A stretch of DNA of 64,000 nucleotides from Plasmopara viticola (Eukaryota > Oomycota > Peronosporomycetes > Peronosporales > Peronosporaceae): positions 744,001-808,000 of the forward strand of contig MBPM02000028.1 of NCBI GenBank assembly GCA_001695595.3, written 5' to 3'. The position numbers and the translations under genes are program-made. This document shows positions 57,850 to 64,000 of this stretch, in pieces. Below the pieces are notes generated by a model. That model saw only the letters and a list, made by a program, of their open reading frames with translations, was not told where the DNA came from and did not search any database. How positions within the stretch are numbered: the first letter of the stretch is position 1; each line of letters begins with the position of its first letter.

Positions 57850-59350
57850 AACAGGCTTGCATGCCAAGGGCCGTTGTCATGTTTTTGTGGCGCGGTCCTG
57901 GTAAGCCTTATGTCATGTTGTCGAACACCATGTTTGCAGTCTCGCAAAACTCATGATGTATCTCGCCACGCATGACGTCATCATAGTTGTGGTAATACTT
58001 GATGTAAATATATTTGGATCGGCCGTGATTGACATGATTCTTGGTCATCTTGAGGCAAGATTGATTGTCATAAAAGAACTTGAGGACCGGTCCGGGTTCA
58101 ACCACCGCATCCAGAATCTCGCACAAGGAGCGATGGGCCCGCTTATCTTTTTCAACCGTTAGACTTTGCTTCGCTAGTTGATTGTGAAACGCTTGACTGC
58201 TTTTTGCGTACCCAGATCACCGGAACACTCTTCATATGAAAGCATAATCGGAAGTTGCCTTGCGGTCAATGTGGTCACCGGCCCCGTCTGCGTCCGAGTA
58301 TTCGCAAAAATCGACCTTGTTGCCAGGCTAGAACATATACCAGGTGTATTTGTACTTTGCAAATAGAGAAATGCGCGCTTTACTGCAGTCCAATGCTCAA
58401 GTTGTGGATTTTCAATAAATCTTGATACATAACCAGCTGCAAATGCGATATTCGGTCGCGTCGCCGTCGATGTATGAGTGCTTTTACCGCTTTTCGAAAA
58501 GGTGCGCTTTAGTTAGTTGGAGAGTCACTTGGCATGAGCTTTAAGTTCGTGTCCGTTAAAATTATAATTGCCTTGCAATCATCCATGCCGAATCCCCTGA
58601 GTATGTCATTGGTGTATCGCCATTGACACATTATTACGCTGCCGTCGTCATTGTCTAAAAGCCAAACAAACGCGCACTCTGCACTGTCTGTCATATCAAA
58701 GCTGATTTTTAAATTCAGTTTTCGTATGTGCAATCAACGCAAGTGAACTATTAGTACTCTAAACACCATCGACATATACCAGATATATGTGCGTGGCACG
58801 CATTGGTTGTCCAAAATCTTGATGCAATGGCATGAACCAAAGGCTGAAATTTGAAATCTAGTATAGCACACAATCTCATCAAAAGTATCATTCCATACGC
58901 GAGAGGCTTTTTCAAGACATAATTTGCCTTATAGAGCACAAGACAGTCACATTCTCGGTCAGGTTCAAATCCTTCTGGGATAGTAAAGTGAACACCTTCC
59001 TTCATCACTCATAGAGAAAAGCCGTTACTATATTCCATTGGTCAAGTGACTACTCAAAGTACTTGGTCAAAGCAATTATTATTCGTAATGGCACGTGCTT
59101 GACTACGGGCAAAACCGTTTCCGTATAGTCAATTCCATATTTTTGTCGAAAGCTCTTTGCCACGAGTCCTACCTTGTATTTCTCAATTGATTTGTCAGCA
59201 TTGCGCTTGATCGTAAAATTCACTTGGTCCCGATTGCACGTAGTCCTGACGGCAATTTTTCAGCTTTAGAACTTGACGAAGCTGTATTTGATCTAGCTTC
59301 GCACGAAAGGCTTTGCGCCAATGAAGATGGTCAGGTCAACTTCCAGCAAC
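57850..59350 (-). pseudogene. Ty1/copia relic 7: reverse transcriptase and RNase H
   Basis: Read from 59350 downwards: KYGIDYTETVLPVVK near 59.1 kb (the RT start block 'QKyGiDYteTfaPV'), ALYK..YVLKKPLAYGM near 58.9 kb (the 'YGLKQAPR.W' block, degraded), then RT palm remnants at 58509-58733. The RNase H block at 57908-58126 reads FFYDNQSCLKMTKNHVNHGR followed by KYIYIKYYHNYDDVMRGE. The 5' gag-integrase part is missing, so this may complement relic 1. Dead copy. Confidence 0.7.
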
Positions 59351-59524
59351 TTGATATGTGGCTGGTTCGGATAAGTCGTTAGCTTTGACTGCGCTTATAC
59401 TTGCACGCCAGATTTTCGGTGGAGTTAATCAATATTACTGCCTTTAAAAGCATGAACTTCTTGGCCGCTAAGTCCGACGTGAGTCAGACGCAAAAGAGGC
59501 ACGAGTAAGTGTGTAATTATTCGT

Positions 59525-62500
59525 TTGATTGAGACGCTGTACGGCAACTGATGCGTCCTTTCTATGAATCAGAAAATGCGCGGACGCAATTAAGCCACAA
59601 CTAAACGTATAGTCACTCTTTTAAAGCACCGAATTGTACACATATCCGTCCATCCTATATATATAGACGTACATAGACCCAAAGAGCCACAACTAAGTGT
59701 ACAATCGTTCTTTGAAGCGCTGTGACGCGGTACGACCACGGATCCGTCTACTCTATTAATCTGATAGACACAGACGTAATTAAGCCACAAGTAAGTGTAT
59801 GATCACTCTTTTTTAGAGCAAAAATGATGTACGGTAGCAAATACGTCTTGTCTATCACTATAGACATGCACGGACGCAATCGAACCAGAAGTAAGCGTAA
59901 CATCACTTTTCCGAAGCGTCAGGACAGTGTACGGCATCATAGCTTTCCTTCCATATGCACAGACTCAAAAGAGCCACAACTTAAGTGTGTAATCCACTCT
60001 TTTGAAGCGCTGAAACACGGTAAGGCCATAGAACCGTCCCGTCTATCAATTTAATCAGGCACAGACGTAATCGAGCCACAACTAAGTGTTAAATCACACT
60101 TTTGAAGTGCTAAAATCAATCTCTCAACGCTTGAGGACGCTATACGACGGCATATCCGTCTCTCTCTAGACAAGCACAGACGCAAACAATCCACAACTAA
60201 GTGTATTATCACTTTTTTGAGGGTTGAGTTGTTTACGACCACAGATCCTTCTTTTCTAATTATCTGACCGTGCACTAACGCTAAAGAGCTACAACTAAAT
60301 GTTCTTAAGCCCTCTTCAATAGCGCTGAGTTGCTGTACGGCAACGGATGCGTTCTGTCTATCAATCTAGACAAACACGGACGCAATCGAGCCATATTGAA
60401 GTGTTTAACCATTTTATGAAAGCGATGAGACTCTATACGGGTACAGATACGTCCTTTTTATCTATCTAGACATTAAAAGACGCAACAAAGTCACATTTGA
60501 ATATTTTATTACTCTTTGAAAGCGCTGAGTTGCTATACGACCGTAGCTGCGTCCTGTCTGTCAAGCTAGACAGGCACATATGTAATTGAGCTCCAACGAG
60601 GTGTGAAATCAATATTTTGAAGTACCAAGCAACAACAAAGTGTATACTGGCTTTTAAGAAGTGCCGAACAGATGTTCAGCCACAACTACGTCCTTTCTAT
60701 CTTTCAAGACGTGTGCAGACGCAATGAGGCCACAACAAGCGTACATTTGCTCTTGTGAAGTGCTGGGATAATATACGGCCATGGATACGTCCTTCCTATC
60801 TTTCTAGACGTGCGCAGACACAATAAAGCAACGACAAAGCGTATATTTGCTCTCGTGAAGTGCTCTGAAGAAACACGGCCATAGATATGTACTTTCTATC
60901 ATTCTAGATGTGCGCAGACGCAATAGAACCACCACTAGGCGTATATTTGCTTCGTGAAGTGCTGTGAAGATATACGGCTAAAGATCCGTCCTTTTTATCA
61001 TTCTAGACGTGCGAAGACGCAATAAAGCAACAACAAAGTGTATTTTCGCTCTTGGGAAGTGCTGGGACGATATACGGCCATACATACGTCCTTTCTATCA
61101 TTCTAGACGTGCGCAGACGCAATAGAGCAACAACAAAGTGTTTTTTCGCTCTTGGAAAGTGCTGGGACGATATACAGCCATACATACGTTCTATTTATCA
61201 TTCTAGACGTGCGAAGACGCAACAAAGCAACAATAAAGTGTATATTCGCTCTTGGGAAGTGCGGAGATGATATACGGCCATCGATACGTTCTTTCTATCA
61301 TTCTAGACGTGCGCAGACGCAATAGAGCAACAACAAAGCGTATATTTGTTCTCGTGGAGTGCGGTGAAGATACACGGCCATAGATACGCCCTATCTGTCA
61401 TTCTAAACGTGCGAAGACGCAATAGATGCACAATTAAGCGTATAGTCGCTCTCGTGAAGTGCTGGGATGATGTACGGCCTTTGATACTTCCTTTCTTTCA
61501 TTCTAGACGTACGCAGACACAATAGTGCAACAACAAAGCGTATAGTTGCTCTCGTGAAGTGCTAGGAAGATATACGGCCATAGATACGTCCTTCCTATCA
61601 TTCAAGAAGTGCGCAGACGCATTTGAAAAACAACTAAGCGTATAATCGCTCTTGTGAAGTGCTCGGAAGTTGTACAGCGATACATACGTCCTTTCTATAT
61701 TTCTAGACGTGTGCAGACGCAATAGGTCCACAACGAATCGTTCCGTCGCTCTGGTGAAGTGTTGTAATGATGTACGGCCATAGATACGTCCTGTCTATCA
61801 TTCCAAACGTGCGCAGACGCAATAGAGCAACAACTAATCGAATATTCCCTCTTGTGAAGTGCTCTTAAGATACACGGCCATAGATACGTACTTTCTATCA
61901 TTCTAGACGTGCGCAGACACAACAGAACCACCACTAGGCGTATATTTGCTTCGTGATGTGCTGTGATGATATACGGCCATACATACGTCCTTTCTATCTT
62001 TCGAGACGTGCGAAGACGCATTAAAGCAACAACAAAGTGAACATTCGCTCTTGGGAAGTGCCGGGATCATATACGGCCATAGATACGTCCTTTCCATCTT
62101 TCTGGACGTGTGCAGACGCAACAGATCCACAACTAAGCGTATAGTCGCTCTTGTGAAGTGCTAGGAAGATATACGGCCATAGATACGTCCATCCTATCAC
62201 TCTAGAAGTGTGCAGACGCAATAGATCCACAACTAAGCGTATTGTCGCCCTTGCTGGGATGATGTACGGCCATAGATACGTCCTTTCTATGATTTCAAAC
62301 GTGCGCAGACGCAATAGAGCAACAACAAAGCGTATATTCGCTCTTGGGAAGTTCTGAGATGATATACGGCCATAGATACGTTCTTTTAACCATTGTAGAC
62401 GTGCGCAGACGCAATAGAGCAACAACAAAGCGTATATTTGTATTCGTGAAGTGCTGTGAAGATATACGGCCATAGATACGTCCTTTCTATCATTCTAGAC

Positions 62501-64000
62501 GTGCGAAGACGCAATAGAGCAACAACAAAGTGTATTTTCGCTCTTGTGAAGTGCTGAGATGATATACGGCCATAAATACGTTCTGTCTATCATTCTAGAC
62601 GTGCGCAGACGCAATCGAGCAACAACAAAGCGTATATTCGCTCTTGGGAAGTGCTGAGATGATATACGGCCATAGATACGTTCTTTTAATCATTGTAGAC
62701 GTGCGCAGACGCAATAGAGCAACAACAAGGCGTATATTTGTGTTCGTGAAGTGCTGGGAAGATATACGGCCATAGCTACGTCCTTTCTATCATTTCCGAC
62801 GTGCGAAGACGCAATAAAGCAACAACAAAGCGTGTATTCACTCCCGTGAAGTGCTGTGAAGATATCCGGCCATACACACGTGCTTTCTATCTTTCTAGAC
62901 GTGTGCAGACTCAATAGAGCAAACAACAAAGCGTATATTCGCTCTCGTGAAGTGCTGTGAAGATATACAGCCATAGCTACGTCCTTTCTATCTTTCTAGA
63001 CGTGGGCAGACGCAATAAAACCATCACTATGCGTATATTTGCTTCGTGAAGTGCTGTGAAGATACACGGCCATACATACGTCTTTTCTATCTTTCTTGAC
63101 GTGCGCAGACGCAATAAAGCAACAACAAAGCGTAAATTCGCTCTCGTGAAGTGCTGTGAAGATATACGGCCATACATACGTCCTTTATATCATTCTAGAC
63201 GTGTGCAGACGCAAAAGATCCACAACTAAGCGTATATTTGCTTCGTGAAGTGCTGTGAAGAAATACGGCCATAGCTACGTCCTTTCTATCATTCTCGACG
63301 TGCGAAGACGCAATAAAGCAACAACAAAGCGTGTATTCACTCTCGTGAAGTGCTGTGAAGATACATACGTGCTTTCTATCTTTCTAGACGTGTGCAGACT
63401 CAATAGAGCCAACACTAAGCGTGTATTCGCTCTCGTGATGTGCTGTGAAGATATACGGCCTCAGACACTTCCTTTTTATCATTGTAGACGTGCACAGACT
63501 CAATTGATCCATAACAAGGCGTATAGTTACTCTTGTGAAGTGCTGAGATGATCTTCGGCCATAGATACGTCCTTTCTATCATTCTCGACGTGCGAAGACG
63601 CAATAAAGCAACAACAAAGCGTGTATTCACTCTCGTGAAGTGCTGTGAAGATATACATACGGCCATACATACGTCCTTTCTATCTTTCTAGACGTGTGCA
63701 GACGCAATAGAACCACCACTAAGCGTATATTTGCTTCGTGAAGTGCTGTGAAGATATACGGCCATACATACGTCCTTTCTATCATTCTAGACGTGCGCAG
63801 ACACAATAGAGCAACAACAAAGCGTATATTAGCTCATGTGAGGTGCTGAGATGATATACGGCCATAGATACGTCCTTTCTATCATTCTCGACGTGCGAAG
63901 ACACAATAAAGCAACAACAAAGCGTGTATTCACTCTCGTGAAGTGCTGTGAAGATATCCGGCCATACATACGTGCTTTCTATCTTTCTAGACGTGTGCAG
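59525..64000 (+). repeat. Satellite array, ~100-bp unit, continues past window end
   Basis: About 44 tandem units. A typical unit reads GATATACGGCCATA.ATACGT, CCTTTCTATCATTCTAGACG, TGCGCAGACGCAATAGAGCA, ACAACAAAGCGTATATTCGC, TCTCGTGAAGTGCTGTGAA. GATATACGGC-type landmarks at 62461, 62561, 62661, 62761 and 62861 give an exact 100-bp period. The left edge (59.5-60.7 kb) is diverged and the rest is much more uniform. All open frames across it are repeat artefacts. Could be subtelomeric, pericentromeric or an interstitial satellite block. Confidence 0.95.

Noticed and set aside
59590..63666. Many 60-150 codon frames in the satellite
   Set aside because: They are repeat translations with the same peptide recurring in several frames; no start context or domain.
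59525..64000. CRISPR-like array
   Set aside because: There are no alternating repeats and unique spacers: the whole ~100-bp unit repeats, and the sequence is eukaryotic.

Overview
The window looks like oomycete nuclear DNA, most likely a downy mildew or a Phytophthora relative. The clues are very short GT-AG introns (56-82 bp in every spliced gene), type II membrane GH5 glucanases with an acidic stalk, short leaders with initiator-like motifs, and a mix of decayed Ty1/copia, Ty3/gypsy, MULE, LINE and possible Maverick/Polinton-like DNA. No species can be fixed from sequence alone. Exon-intron models were built by hand from splice signals, reading frame and comparison with family motifs or paralogues in the window. 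Every multi-exon model closes in frame.

Layout. 0-5.6 kb: gene-free relic DNA with a broken DDE integrase. 5.6-11 kb: an EF-hand membrane protein and a SufS-like (class V, PLP) cysteine desulfurase homologue. 11-17.4 kb: relics, including a MULE transposase, one satellite monomer and a perfect 29-bp-arm hairpin. 17.4-24.4 kb: three intact tandem GH5 genes on the minus strand with 3, 1 and 0 introns. 25.3-28.4 kb: a second SufS-like paralogue fused in one reading frame to a TtcA-type tRNA thiolase domain. 28.4-34.4 kb: repeats and a gypsy RNase H relic. 34.4-43.2 kb: a compact gene island holding a nonaspanin (TM9SF), an AAAP amino acid transporter, a small-GTPase/SH2 fusion protein and an F-box-like protein. 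43.35-44.53 kb: an internally deleted LINE with an intact 11-bp target site duplication. 48.2-59.4 kb: at least seven broken copia fragments in both orientations. 59.5-64 kb: an array of a ~100-bp satellite that runs off the window end.

Functional themes. The GH5 cluster should act at the cell surface on beta-glucans. The two desulfurase-like paralogues flank it, and one carries its own thiolation partner, which suggests sulfur relay to tRNA inside a single polypeptide. In the gene island, the transporter and nonaspanin are membrane-system genes. The GTPase/SH2 protein joins a G domain with diverged motifs to a canonical phosphotyrosine-binding module, an architecture I do not recognise from well-studied small GTPases.
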